64,000 nucleotides of DNA from Flavimaribacter sediminis (GTDB lineage: Bacteria; Pseudomonadota; Alphaproteobacteria; Rhizobiales; Rhizobiaceae), in assembly GCF_019492055.1 (NCBI RefSeq), contig NZ_JAICBX010000008.1, positions 1-64,000 of the forward strand, written 5' to 3'. Below, piece after piece: positions 44,798 through 52,999 of this stretch. The notes below the pieces were generated by a model that worked only from the letters and a program-made list of their open reading frames with translations, ran no database searches and was not told where the DNA came from. The translations under genes and the position numbers were made by a program. How positions within the stretch are numbered: position 1 is the first letter of the stretch; every line of letters starts with the position of its first letter.

Positions 44798-46228
44798 ATG
44801 CTCAACAGCACGAAATTCTACATTGACGGCGCCTGGGTCGAACCAGTCGAAACCGTTCGTCTGGCTATCGAAAACCCGGCCACGGAAGAATCCGTCGGCG
44901 AGATCAGTCTCGGAACCCGCGCAGATGTCGATCGCGCCGTCATGGCTGCGCGCCGGGCCTTTGCTTCCTATTCACTCACCTCGAGAGAAGAGCGTCTCGG
45001 ATATCTCGAACGCATCATCTCGGGATTCAGGAAACGACTGCCTGAAATCGCCGGAATGATGACGGCGGAAATGGGCGCCCCGATCACTTTCTCGACCCAG
45101 CGTCAGGCGACGGTCGCCCTTTTCCATTTCGAGGAGGCGGCGCGTGTGCTGGCGAACTTCCAGTTCGAATGGAAAGAAGGGGTCGGCAGCATCCGGCGCG
45201 AACCTATCGGTGTCTGCGGTCTGATTACGCCTTGGAACTGGCCTCTCAATCAGGTTGGCTCCAAGCTTGCTCCCGCAATTGCGACCGGATGCACGGTTGT
45301 GCTCAAGCCGAGCGAAATAGCGCCGCTTAGCGCCATGCTGCTCGCCGAAATCATAGACGAGTCCGGTCTGCCGCCGGGAGTGTTCAATCTGGTGAACGGC
45401 GATGGCCCCGAAGTTGGCGAAGCGATCGCTTCGCACCCGGAAGTCGACATGGTCTCGTTTACCGGCTCGACCGCAGCCGGAATACGCGTGGCCCAGCTTG
45501 CAGCTCCGACCGTCAAACGGGTGGCTCAGGAACTCGGCGGAAAATCCGCCAACATAATCCTTCCCGACGCCGACATAGCGTCCGCGGTCGTGGCGGGCGT
45601 TCATGCGTGTTACACAAACGGGGGGCAGAATTGCCAGTCACCGACGCGCATGCTGGTGCACAATACGCACCGCGACCAGGCTGTCGAAGCTGCCCGCGGC
45701 GCTGTCGAAACCATCAGGGTGGGCGATCCCGCCGATCCGGAAACCGGGCTCGGGCCGCTGGTCAGCCGCCAGCAGTTCGACAAGGTTCAGGAGCTCATCC
45801 AGTCAGGGATCGATGAGGGAGCAACGCTGGTCGCAGGCGGGACAGGCAAACCTGACGGCGTCAACAGGGGCTACTTCGTCAAACCGACTGTCTTTGCCGA
45901 TGTCGTGCGGGGCATGCGCATCGCCGAAGAGGAAATCTTCGGACCCGTCCTCTCCATCATGAGCTACGAGACCGAAGACGAAGCGGTGGAGATCGCCAAC
46001 GCCACCCCCTTCGGCCTTGCCGGTTTCGTGCAGTCCACGGACCCGAAGAAGGCGCGGGAGATCGCAAACCGGATGCAGGCCGGGCGCGTGTATTACAACG
46101 GCGCTCCCTTCGACAGGGCGTTGCCGTTTGGCGGCTACAAGCAGTCGGGAAACGGCCGGGAGTTCGGCCGTTTCGGCTTCGAGGAATATCTCGAGGTAAA
46201 GGCTCTGCTCGGCTTCCCGGACGCCTGA
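44798..46228 (+). CDS. Aldehyde dehydrogenase family protein
   Basis: The frame opens at 44738, but the ATG at 44798 is preferred because GGAAGAGG lies four bases before it and the family's N-terminus starts there. The 476-residue enzyme has the NAD-binding segment PWNWPLNQ, the cofactor loop FTGSTAAG, the general-base Glu in QELGGKSAN, the catalytic Cys in NGGQNCQSPTR, and the C-terminal PFGGYKQSGNGRE. It oxidises an aldehyde to an acid with NAD(P). It is transcribed divergently from the osmC-TRAP operon; the 300-base gap shows no clear operator. Confidence 0.93.
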   Translation: MLNSTKFYIDGAWVEPVETVRLAIENPATEESVGEISLGTRADVDRAVMAARRAFASYSLTSREERLGYLERIISGFRKRLPEIAGMMTAEMGAPITFSTQRQATVALFHFEEAARVLANFQFEWKEGVGSIRREPIGVCGLITPWNWPLNQVGSKLAPAIATGCTVVLKPSEIAPLSAMLLAEIIDESGLPPGVFNLVNGDGPEVGEAIASHPEVDMVSFTGSTAAGIRVAQLAAPTVKRVAQELGGKSANIILPDADIASAVVAGVHACYTNGGQNCQSPTRMLVHNTHRDQAVEAARGAVETIRVGDPADPETGLGPLVSRQQFDKVQELIQSGIDEGATLVAGGTGKPDGVNRGYFVKPTVFADVVRGMRIAEEEIFGPVLSIMSYETEDEAVEIANATPFGLAGFVQSTDPKKAREIANRMQAGRVYYNGAPFDRALPFGGYKQSGNGREFGRFGFEEYLEVKALLGFPDA

Positions 46229-46285
46229 CCGGTTCGAACCCAATAGATTCGTGGCAGGCGCGCAAATCAAAATACAGGAGTAATA

Positions 46286-46305
46286 CCGCCTGGCAGGCCA
46301 GGCGG
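46286..46305. terminator. Stem-loop between convergent genes
   Basis: CCGCCTGG and CCAGGCGG form a perfect eight-base stem around a four-base loop. It lies between the stops of the convergent aldehyde dehydrogenase and L,D-transpeptidase genes, where a bidirectional terminator is expected. There is no long T-run on either side. Confidence 0.55.
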
Positions 46306-46323
46306 TGGGCAATGTCGGCGGCG

Positions 46324-47013
46324 TCACGCAAGCGCGTCGGGCATCTGTGACGGCCGCACCACGACCCTCGCGCCATCGGTCACCCGGTTGTAGAGGTCGA
46401 TGACGTCCTGGTTCAGCATCCTGATACAGCCGGACGACACGGCTTGACCAATGGACTGAGCCTCCGGGTTTCCGTGGATGCGGTAGAGCGTATCCTGCCC
46501 GTTCTCGAACAGGTACAGCGCTCTGGCGCCCAGCGGGTTGTCAAGACCCGGATCCATGCCGCCATTGGCGACCGAATAGGGTTCCAGTTCGGGTTGTCTC
46601 GCCACCATGTCGTCCGGCGCCTTCCATCGCGGCCATTGGCGCTTGTACTGAACGACTGCGTCCCCCGACCAGGAAAATCCCTGGCGTCCAACGCCGACGC
46701 CGTAGCGCATGGCCGAGCCCCCCTCTTCCACGAGATGCAGATAAAAGGCGTTTGGATCGACGACGATAGTTCCGACCCGTTCATCCGGAAACGGATTTTC
46801 CACCCGCTGACGCCAAAAGCGCTGCGGAACCACGTCAGGCGGCACGGCCGGTATCGGATAGGGTTCGGTCGGCACAGCAGCGTAGAATGAGGGCATCACG
46901 GAGGGTTGCCGAGCGATTGCGTTTACTGATCCGCTGGACCGATTGCCTGTGCTGGCACAGCCGGTGAGGGCGGCAAAGGCTGCCACGCCCAGGAATGAGC
47001 GACGTTTCATCAT
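46324..47013 (-). CDS. L,D-transpeptidase (YkuD family), probable lipoprotein
   Basis: This 229-residue protein has an N-terminal KRRSFLG twin-arginine-like start and a lipobox LTGC, suggesting export and lipid attachment. The catalytic domain shows VDPNAFYLHLVEEG, YGVGVGRQGFSWSG, a histidine in IHGNPEAQSIGQAVSSGCIRMLNQDVIDLY with the catalytic Cys in SSGCIRM. Family members form 3-3 peptidoglycan cross-links or attach proteins to peptidoglycan. Its neighbours are unrelated in function. Confidence 0.92.
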   Translation of the reverse strand: MMKRRSFLGVAAFAALTGCASTGNRSSGSVNAIARQPSVMPSFYAAVPTEPYPIPAVPPDVVPQRFWRQRVENPFPDERVGTIVVDPNAFYLHLVEEGGSAMRYGVGVGRQGFSWSGDAVVQYKRQWPRWKAPDDMVARQPELEPYSVANGGMDPGLDNPLGARALYLFENGQDTLYRIHGNPEAQSIGQAVSSGCIRMLNQDVIDLYNRVTDGARVVVRPSQMPDALA

Positions 47014-47076
47014 TGTGTTTTCGTTTCCTGAGACCTGAAAATTCCGACCGCGACAAGCGGGCCGGGCGACGGACGA

Positions 47077-47433
47077 TCAGGACCGAAAACGGGGCGGGTG
47101 GAATATGCCTTCGAGCATCAGACCCTCCAGCGATGCGTCCGAAAGCGGGCCGCAAAGTCTGGCGGCCCCCGACATCAGGCGTTCGACCGGGCGATCCTGG
47201 GTCAGAATGGTTCCTGCGCAGAGACTGTTGCCGCCGCTGCCCTGCAGACATCGCTTGGACGGCGCCTGCGCAGAAGTCGATCCATCGGAACCACCCGCAA
47301 AGGCGCTCGCCTGTGTAGCAGACAGATCCGCGGAGACGTCCGCCTGCGCGCTTGCGTGCGCGGACTTCGCCATGCCGAGACTGACCGGAGCAAGGACAAG
47401 CAGACTGACAATGAGAACGCGAAGCAACACCAT
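47077..47433 (-). CDS. Small exported protein of unknown function
   Basis: The predicted 118 residues begin with a strong signal peptide (VLLRVLIVSLLVLAPVSLGMAKSAHA), followed by an Ala/Ser-rich region and three cysteines (SKRCLQG, SLCAG, ARLCG). No family is recognised. The ribosome-binding site (TAGGTAAAG) is weak. The signal peptide makes a real gene likely, but this is less certain than its neighbours. Confidence 0.5.
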   Translation of the reverse strand: MVLLRVLIVSLLVLAPVSLGMAKSAHASAQADVSADLSATQASAFAGGSDGSTSAQAPSKRCLQGSGGNSLCAGTILTQDRPVERLMSGAARLCGPLSDASLEGLMLEGIFHPPRFRS

Positions 47434-47483
47434 AAGTCTTTACCTACAGCGAAATGCGGCGATTTCCAGTCACAAAGGCTTGT

Positions 47484-48641
47484 TCATGCGGCCGCGCGAT
47501 AATTCAGGTCCAGATAGGAGCTCGCGACCATCTCGTCGATAAAGCGCGGAACCGGCACGACGCAGGATTCCGCGCCGACCTTGCCGCGCGCAACGGCTTC
47601 AAGGCATCGCGCCTGAAGCGCGAAGCCGAGATCCATCGATTCGATCGAATTGCCCAGCGGCCGCGGCCCCGCCAGATTGAACATGTGCCCTTCGGAAATC
47701 AGGTGGATCGCGCGTCCATCTTCAAGACGCAGGGTTTCGACGCCGTCCTCGTAGGCGACGCGCTCCGTCACCGCGTTGCTGCCTGCGATCGCCGCGGCGT
47801 CTATTTCGACTGGAAAGTGCCCGGCGTTGGCGAGAATCGCGCCATCCCTGAGAAGCGGCAAGTCGGCCTCGCCAATGACCCGGCCGTTGCCGGTCACGGT
47901 CACGATCAGGTCAGCGCTCGCAATTGCGCGCTCGCGCGACGGCGTATCGTAACCGTCAAGATGCGCCTGCAGGCGCTTGACCGGGTCCGCCTCGACGACG
48001 CTGACCTTGGCGTTGGCCGCGCGGAAATTCCGGGCGACGCCGCGGCCGCAAGCTCCATAGCCGAAAACCGTCACCCGCTGACCATTGGTGACGCGGTTGG
48101 TGATCCGCATATAGGATTCCAGAACGCTCTGGCCAACGGCGTGTTCGTTTTCGGCGAACTGCTTGATCGGACTGTCGTTGATGACAAGGATCGGCATGAC
48201 CAACTCATCGCGCAGCGGTTCTAACCGCATCCGGCCGGAGGTCGTTTCCTCGGTCCCTCCTTTCAGGTTTCCGTAGGGCTTTTTCAGAAACCGGTCGAAC
48301 AGATCGCCGCCATTGTCGAGAATGATATCCGGTTTTTCGTCGATGACCTTTTCCAGATAGGTTCCGTGTTCGGCCGCGTCGCGGGTCGGCTGTCCGATGA
48401 CGGTCACTCCGCGCGCGCCGAGATAATCCATGGCGGCCGGCTGCGTGGTGTTGAGATTGCCGGTCGAGACCAACCGCGCTCCGCCGTCCTGCAACGTCAG
48501 AATAAGCGCAACTGTCTTCGGCTCCAGATGAATGCCAGTGCCGATGGTCATGCCGGCGAAGGGCTGTTCGACGCGGAACTCCTCGGAAATCGAGGCGAGC
48601 AGGCGGCAGTTTCGCCGCACCCAGTCTATGCGGTTGTTCAT
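47484..48641 (-). CDS. Divergent adenosylhomocysteinase-like protein
   Basis: This 385-residue protein starts at the ATG at 48641 after AAAGGA. It has the S-adenosylhomocysteine hydrolase layout: IILDNGGDLFDRF, GGTEETTSGRMRL, NDSPIKQ and the NAD-binding GYGACGRGVARNF. Several key positions differ: the STQDHAAAA-type segment reads NTTQPAAMDYL, without the usual catalytic Asp; the Asp of NDSVTKSKFDN is Glu; and the usual C-terminal KPDHYRY tail is missing. The protein is shorter than the usual 430-470 residues. It may act on a related thioether nucleoside or another nucleoside substrate. It is the last gene of an operon with a cytidine deaminase and an ABC importer. Confidence 0.85.
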   Translation of the reverse strand: MNNRIDWVRRNCRLLASISEEFRVEQPFAGMTIGTGIHLEPKTVALILTLQDGGARLVSTGNLNTTQPAAMDYLGARGVTVIGQPTRDAAEHGTYLEKVIDEKPDIILDNGGDLFDRFLKKPYGNLKGGTEETTSGRMRLEPLRDELVMPILVINDSPIKQFAENEHAVGQSVLESYMRITNRVTNGQRVTVFGYGACGRGVARNFRAANAKVSVVEADPVKRLQAHLDGYDTPSRERAIASADLIVTVTGNGRVIGEADLPLLRDGAILANAGHFPVEIDAAAIAGSNAVTERVAYEDGVETLRLEDGRAIHLISEGHMFNLAGPRPLGNSIESMDLGFALQARCLEAVARGKVGAESCVVPVPRFIDEMVASSYLDLNYRAAA

Positions 48642-48672
48642 TATTGTTTCCTTTTCTGAATGCACTTCCGGG

Positions 48673-49113
48673 TCAGTAATCCCGCGGATCAATGTTCTTG
48701 GTCTCCGGACCGTATGGGCGTGGATAGATTTCTCCGAGTTCCACCAGTTCCATCTCGCTGTCGGTCGGCGCGCTGACGACCGTCACGGTCGGGTCCGCGC
48801 AGGCGAACTCCCAGATTGCCTGACGGCATTCGGCGCATGGAATCCCCGAATAGGGTCCGACGACGGCGACGGCGCGCAATTGCCGCTGGCCGCTGGCGAC
48901 CATTTTCAGGATCGCCGTCCGCTCGGCGTGAACCGTCTGCTGCAGTGTTACGAACTCGATGTTGCAGCCGGCGTGTATCCCGCCTTCGCCGTCGAGCACC
49001 GCCGCGCCGACCGTATGCCTGCTATAGGGCGCATAGGCGTGTTCGCGGCATTCCGTCGCCGCAGCGATCAGACGCTTCACCTCTTCATCGCTTATCCTGG
49101 TCATCTCACCCAT
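48673..49113 (-). CDS. Cytidine deaminase-like protein
   Basis: This 146-residue protein starts at the ATG at 49113, with CAGGTG seven bases upstream. It has the zinc and catalytic motif HAERTAI (His ligand and Glu base) and PCAECRQ (two Cys ligands). Most short tetrameric cytidine deaminases have CAE at the first ligand; this one has HAE. The substrate loop reads GCNIEF where NVEN is usual. It would deaminate cytidine, deoxycytidine or a relative. It follows the ABC ATPase gene by four bases, so the deaminated compound is probably what the transporter imports. Confidence 0.88.
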   Translation of the reverse strand: MGEMTRISDEEVKRLIAAATECREHAYAPYSRHTVGAAVLDGEGGIHAGCNIEFVTLQQTVHAERTAILKMVASGQRQLRAVAVVGPYSGIPCAECRQAIWEFACADPTVTVVSAPTDSEMELVELGEIYPRPYGPETKNIDPRDY

Positions 49114-49117
49114 CCCG

Positions 49118-50200
49118 TCACCTGTTGTCCTCATCGGCCGGAAGCAAGGACGCCTTGTCGAGATCGAGCGCAAGCACGATCGCATCGCCTGCGGCGAATT
49201 CACTGTCTTCCGCAGCCTCTATGACGCCGATATCTCCGGTCGATGTTTTCACCCGCATCCGCGTGATCGTACCGGCATAGGCCACCGTCTCGACCGTGGC
49301 GGGCATGGTCAAAATCCGGTCGCCCGGATCATTGGCGCCGGCAAGAGAAACCTGATCGGAGCGCCAGAGCAGCCTGACAGGCCCCTGCAGGCCGTGTCCG
49401 CTTGACGCGACCTCCGTATTCAGCTCACGCAGCGTCACACTGTCGCCGGACGCCATCGCCGAGATCGACAAAGAGTCGCCGAGAAAATCGGCCACAAACA
49501 AAGTCGCAGGTCGCCGGTACACTTCCCGCGGCTTGCCTTCCTGCTCGACGCGTCCCTTGTTGAACACCACGACCCGGTCGCTCATGGAAAGCGCTTCCTC
49601 CTGGTCGTGCGTGACGTAGATGATGGTCACGCCCAGTTCTTCGTGGAGCGTCTTGATTTCAAGCTGCAGGTCGCCGCGCAGCCTGCGGTCAAGCGCGCCG
49701 AGCGGTTCGTCCATGAGAAGCACATCCGGATTGAAGACCACCGCCCTTGCAATAGCGACCCGCTGTTGCTGGCCGCCGGAAAGCTGTTCCGGTTTGCGGT
49801 CTCCGAATCCATCGAGCGCGACCAGAGAAAGGGCCTTTCCGACCGCTTCCCTGCGCTCAGCCTTCGAAACACCGCGCATGCGGAGCGGAAACTCGATGTT
49901 CTCGGCGACGCTCATGTGCGGAAACAGGGAATAATTCTGGAAAACCACGCCGATATTTCGGTGTTCGGGCGCAATGCCGGTCATGTTTCCTCCGTCCAGA
50001 AGAACGCTGCCTGCATCGGGGTCGTCGAAACCCGCAACGAGGTTCAGCACCGTCGTCTTGCCCGATCCGGACGGACCGAGCATGGAAACGAATTCGCCCG
50101 GTTCGACATGCAGATTGAGGTCGTCGAGTACAATCTGCGAACCGTAACTCTTGCGAACGTTTTCGAGCCTGATGCTCTTGGCGAAGTGGCCGGCTTTCAT
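49118..50200 (-). CDS. ABC transporter ATP-binding protein, PotA-like
   Basis: This 360-residue ATPase starts at the ATG at 50200, although the frame is open much further. Walker A GPSGSGKTT, signature LSGGQQQRVAIARA, Walker B VLLMDEPLGALD and the switch His in YVTHDQEEAL are present. A C-terminal TOBE-type regulatory domain follows (about 240-360). It overlaps the downstream end of the permease gene by four bases. The family energises import of polyamines, thiamine, iron or related small solutes. Confidence 0.93.
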   Translation of the reverse strand: MKAGHFAKSIRLENVRKSYGSQIVLDDLNLHVEPGEFVSMLGPSGSGKTTVLNLVAGFDDPDAGSVLLDGGNMTGIAPEHRNIGVVFQNYSLFPHMSVAENIEFPLRMRGVSKAERREAVGKALSLVALDGFGDRKPEQLSGGQQQRVAIARAVVFNPDVLLMDEPLGALDRRLRGDLQLEIKTLHEELGVTIIYVTHDQEEALSMSDRVVVFNKGRVEQEGKPREVYRRPATLFVADFLGDSLSISAMASGDSVTLRELNTEVASSGHGLQGPVRLLWRSDQVSLAGANDPGDRILTMPATVETVAYAGTITRMRVKTSTGDIGVIEAAEDSEFAAGDAIVLALDLDKASLLPADEDNR

Positions 50201-51006
50201 CGTCTGACCCTTTCGAAAAGCATCAAACTGATCATCAGCAGAAGCGCTGCGGTGAAGAGAATGCTGGAGACAGCCGCCACGGTGGGGTCGACCCGCTCGG
50301 TAATCTGCGCCCACATGCGCACCGGCGCCGTCTCGTAGGTCGGGCTCGACAGGAACTTCGCGATCACCACCTCGTCCCACGAACTGACGAAGGCGAACAC
50401 TGCTCCCGACAGGACGCCGGACGAAATGATCGGCAGCGTGACCCGGAAGAACGTGGACACCGGTCCGGCCCCCAGGCTTCGCGCCGCGCGCAGCAGAACC
50501 GGATTGACCTGACGCGCCGCCGACATGGTCGTAACCACGACAAGCGGAACTCCGATCATGACATGGGCGGCCACCAGTCCAGACCGGTCGAAAAGCCCGA
50601 GCCATGCGTAGATTTTGTACATGCCGATCCCGACCACGATCGTCGGCACCACGAGCGGCGTAATGATGAAAGCGAGCACGAACTGCTTTCCAGGCCATTG
50701 TTTCAGCGCCAGGCTGACGCCGGCCGGAACGCCGAGCAGCACGGCGATGATCGTGGACAAAAGCGCCACCTCGAGACTGTGCCACAGGCTCGCCAGCCAT
50801 TCCGGGCTGTCGAACAGGCGCGCATACCACTTGGCGCTGAAGCCTTTCGGCGGCCAGGACAGGAACGGCACTTCCGTAAAGCTCATCGGAATGATGATCA
50901 ACGACGGCGCAAGCAGAATGATCAGGATCGGCGTCATCAGAAGCGATGTCACAAGACCGCGATACCCTGACGCCTTACGGATTTGCGATGTGGATGAAGT
51001 CTGCAT
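50197..51006 (-). CDS. ABC transporter permease, PotC-like
   Basis: This 269-residue inner-membrane protein with about six hydrophobic segments starts at an ATG overlapping the previous stop (TGATG). The coupling motif RAARSLGAGPVSTFFRVTLPII matches the EAAxxLGA motif of binding-protein-dependent permeases. The layout corresponds to PotC in the spermidine/putrescine family. Both its start and its stop overlap the neighbouring genes, so the operon is tightly coupled. Confidence 0.92.
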   Translation of the reverse strand: MQTSSTSQIRKASGYRGLVTSLLMTPILIILLAPSLIIIPMSFTEVPFLSWPPKGFSAKWYARLFDSPEWLASLWHSLEVALLSTIIAVLLGVPAGVSLALKQWPGKQFVLAFIITPLVVPTIVVGIGMYKIYAWLGLFDRSGLVAAHVMIGVPLVVVTTMSAARQVNPVLLRAARSLGAGPVSTFFRVTLPIISSGVLSGAVFAFVSSWDEVVIAKFLSSPTYETAPVRMWAQITERVDPTVAAVSSILFTAALLLMISLMLFERVRR

Positions 51007-51863
51007 CAGGCGAAGAATATCCTGCTGACGGCTCGCCATCCGATAGCAAGAAACAGAAGCACGAAGAAGGTTACGATCGCCGACATTGCTCCTGCTGCTC
51101 CCCAATCGAGCAGACTGGTGACCTGCGCGTCGATCAATACGGCGATCGGCTGGTCTCCGGGTCCTCCGAGCAGAACCGGCGTGATGAAGTATCCGAGGCT
51201 AAGCACGAAAACGAGGACGGTGCCGGCGATCATGCCGACCCGCGTCGCGGGAAAGAAGACTTCGAGGAATGAACGGACCGGGCCTGCGCCGAGACTGCGC
51301 GAAGCGCGCAACAGTGTGCCGTCGAACCGCGCCATGCTCACATAGGCCGGAAAGATGCTGAAAGGCAGCAGGATCTGGGCCATGCCCACCGTGACGGCGA
51401 AGGACGTTCTCAGCATACCCACCGGCTGCGCAATGACGCCCGTGTTGATCAGGATCCAGTTTACGATTCCCGTATCCCTCAAAATGACCGTCCAGGCGAA
51501 GCTGCGCACCAGCAGGCTGGTGCAGAGCGGCAGAAGCGCGCAGAAGATCAGGATGGCGCGCAACCCCGGGCTGCTCCTGTACATGACGTAGGCGTAGACA
51601 TATCCGAGCACCGCGCAAACGATCGAGACGAGGACGGCGGTGCGGACCGTATTGATCGCAAAGATCGCGAAGGTCGGGTCGGTCAGAACGGACCGGAAGT
51701 TCGACAGACCGGCGTTTTCAGGCTCCGTCACACTGTTCGAAATGATCGTGGCGGCAGGAAGCATGAAGAGAACAAGGAGCGCTGCAAGAAGCGGCCAGAT
51801 GCCGAGGCTGTCGGGTAACGACACGGGCCAGCTTCTTGCTTCGGGGCGAACGACAGTCGTCAC
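51006..51863 (-). CDS. ABC transporter permease, PotB-like
   Basis: This 285-residue membrane permease has the coupling motif RASRSLGAGPVRSFLEVFFPATR and about six hydrophobic segments. I choose the GTG at 51863, which overlaps the stop of the binding-protein gene as GTGA; the frame continues 60 bases upstream into that gene. It pairs with the PotC-like protein as the heterodimeric channel. Confidence 0.9.
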   Translation of the reverse strand: MTTVVRPEARSWPVSLPDSLGIWPLLAALLVLFMLPAATIISNSVTEPENAGLSNFRSVLTDPTFAIFAINTVRTAVLVSIVCAVLGYVYAYVMYRSSPGLRAILIFCALLPLCTSLLVRSFAWTVILRDTGIVNWILINTGVIAQPVGMLRTSFAVTVGMAQILLPFSIFPAYVSMARFDGTLLRASRSLGAGPVRSFLEVFFPATRVGMIAGTVLVFVLSLGYFITPVLLGGPGDQPIAVLIDAQVTSLLDWGAAGAMSAIVTFFVLLFLAIGWRAVSRIFFA

Positions 51864-52900
51864 TGGGCGCTTTTCCAGGCCTGATAGCGGGATTCGATCA
51901 TCTTCGAATTCTCGGCGATCCACTGATCATCGAAAACCGCATAGGGTTTGTCGAGGTGGCTGGAGGGAAGATCCGGCGCCATCTCGGGATTGGGCGATGC
52001 GTTGACGTTCGAAGGACCGAGCGGCAGATCCGCGCTCATGGTCTCGTTGATGGGCTTGCTCACGGCAAAGGCGATAAGGTTCATGGCCTCGTCGACGTTC
52101 TTCGAGCCCTTGGGCACGGTCAGATAGGCGGCGGCGAGGATCTGCTCCTCGAAAATGTAATCCACCGGCATTTCCAGCGCCACCTTGGCGTCATAGGCGC
52201 GCGCATTATAGGTCATCACCATCGCAACTTCACCGGATCCGACCAGTTCCTCGGACTGGGCGCCGCTCTGCCAGAAGACGAGCGATGGCTTGATGGTGTC
52301 CAGCTTGGCGATCGCGCGATCAATGTCCATAGGGTAAAGCGCGTCGGGCTTCACGCCATCGGCGAGCAACGCGATCTCGAAAATGCCGCCGACCGAATAA
52401 TCCATCACCGCCCGCTTGCCCGGAAATTTCTCAAGATCGAAGAAATCGGCCCAGCCTTCCGGCTTCGTCGTCACCTGATCCGTGTTGTAGGCAAGCTGGA
52501 TCGAATAGATCATGTTCGCGACACGATATGCGGAGGCAAAGCCCGGGATGATCTCGTCCTTCGGCACGACCGAGTAGTCGATCGGAACCAGCCATTCGCC
52601 ATCGGCGTCCGTGCCCCACGAATTGTCGCCATTGTAGACGTCCCAGACGACCCTTCCCGCTTCCACCATGGCGCGGAGCTTGGCGTTGTCGGTGCCGGCC
52701 ACGGAAACAACCTTGTTTCCGGTCTCTTCCTGCCAGGGGTCAAGCACCCGTGTTTGTACGGTGTCGTGGTATGCGCCGCCGCCGTCGACCCAGACCAAGG
52801 TCGCGTCCTCGGCGATTGCAGGCGCCGCCGCAGATCCGACGGCGAGCACGGTGGCGAGTATGCGGATGCTAGATGAAAGAGGCATTTGCGGGTTCCCCAT
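51860..52900 (-). CDS. ABC transporter extracellular solute-binding protein, PotD/family 1-like
   Basis: This 346-residue protein has a signal peptide (SIRILATVLAVGSAAAPAIA) and the bilobal binding-protein pattern: VWDVYNGDNSWG, then PKDEIIPGFASAYRVANMIYSIQLAYNTD, then WADFFDLEKFPGKRAVMDYS. A second ATG at 52885 follows GGGGAA and may be the real start. It is the first gene of the operon binding protein-PotB-PotC-PotA-deaminase-hydrolase and lies divergent from a LacI regulator. The deaminase suggests a nucleoside-like ligand, whereas the family usually binds polyamines or other cations. Confidence 0.9.
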   Translation of the reverse strand: MGNPQMPLSSSIRILATVLAVGSAAAPAIAEDATLVWVDGGGAYHDTVQTRVLDPWQEETGNKVVSVAGTDNAKLRAMVEAGRVVWDVYNGDNSWGTDADGEWLVPIDYSVVPKDEIIPGFASAYRVANMIYSIQLAYNTDQVTTKPEGWADFFDLEKFPGKRAVMDYSVGGIFEIALLADGVKPDALYPMDIDRAIAKLDTIKPSLVFWQSGAQSEELVGSGEVAMVMTYNARAYDAKVALEMPVDYIFEEQILAAAYLTVPKGSKNVDEAMNLIAFAVSKPINETMSADLPLGPSNVNASPNPEMAPDLPSSHLDKPYAVFDDQWIAENSKMIESRYQAWKSAQ

Positions 52901-52919
52901 TGCTGTGTTGGATTGATCA

Positions 52920-52935
52920 AGTCAATCGTATGACT
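52920..52935. promoter_or_regulatory. Candidate LacI-family operator 1
   Basis: AGTCAATCGTATGACT is an imperfect palindrome with a central CG, as usual for LacI-family operators. It lies 20 bases upstream of the binding-protein start and 65 bases before the lacI-type gene. A second site follows at 52961. Confidence 0.5.
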
Positions 52936-52960
52936 AACCATCTCTCATGTTGAAATCCCT

Positions 52961-52978
52961 GTCAATACTACGTATGAC
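52961..52978. promoter_or_regulatory. Candidate LacI-family operator 2
   Basis: GTCAATACTACGTATGAC contains the same GTCAAT start and CGTATGAC end as site 1, with four extra bases between them. It lies about 22 bases before the LacI-type start codon, suggesting autoregulation. Confidence 0.45.
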
Positions 52979-52999
52979 GATTTCATAGAGAGGTGTGTT

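Noticed and set aside
51836-52876. A 346-codon plus-strand frame opposite the binding-protein gene.
   Set aside because: It is antisense to a clear ABC binding-protein gene with a signal peptide and operon context, and shows no family features.
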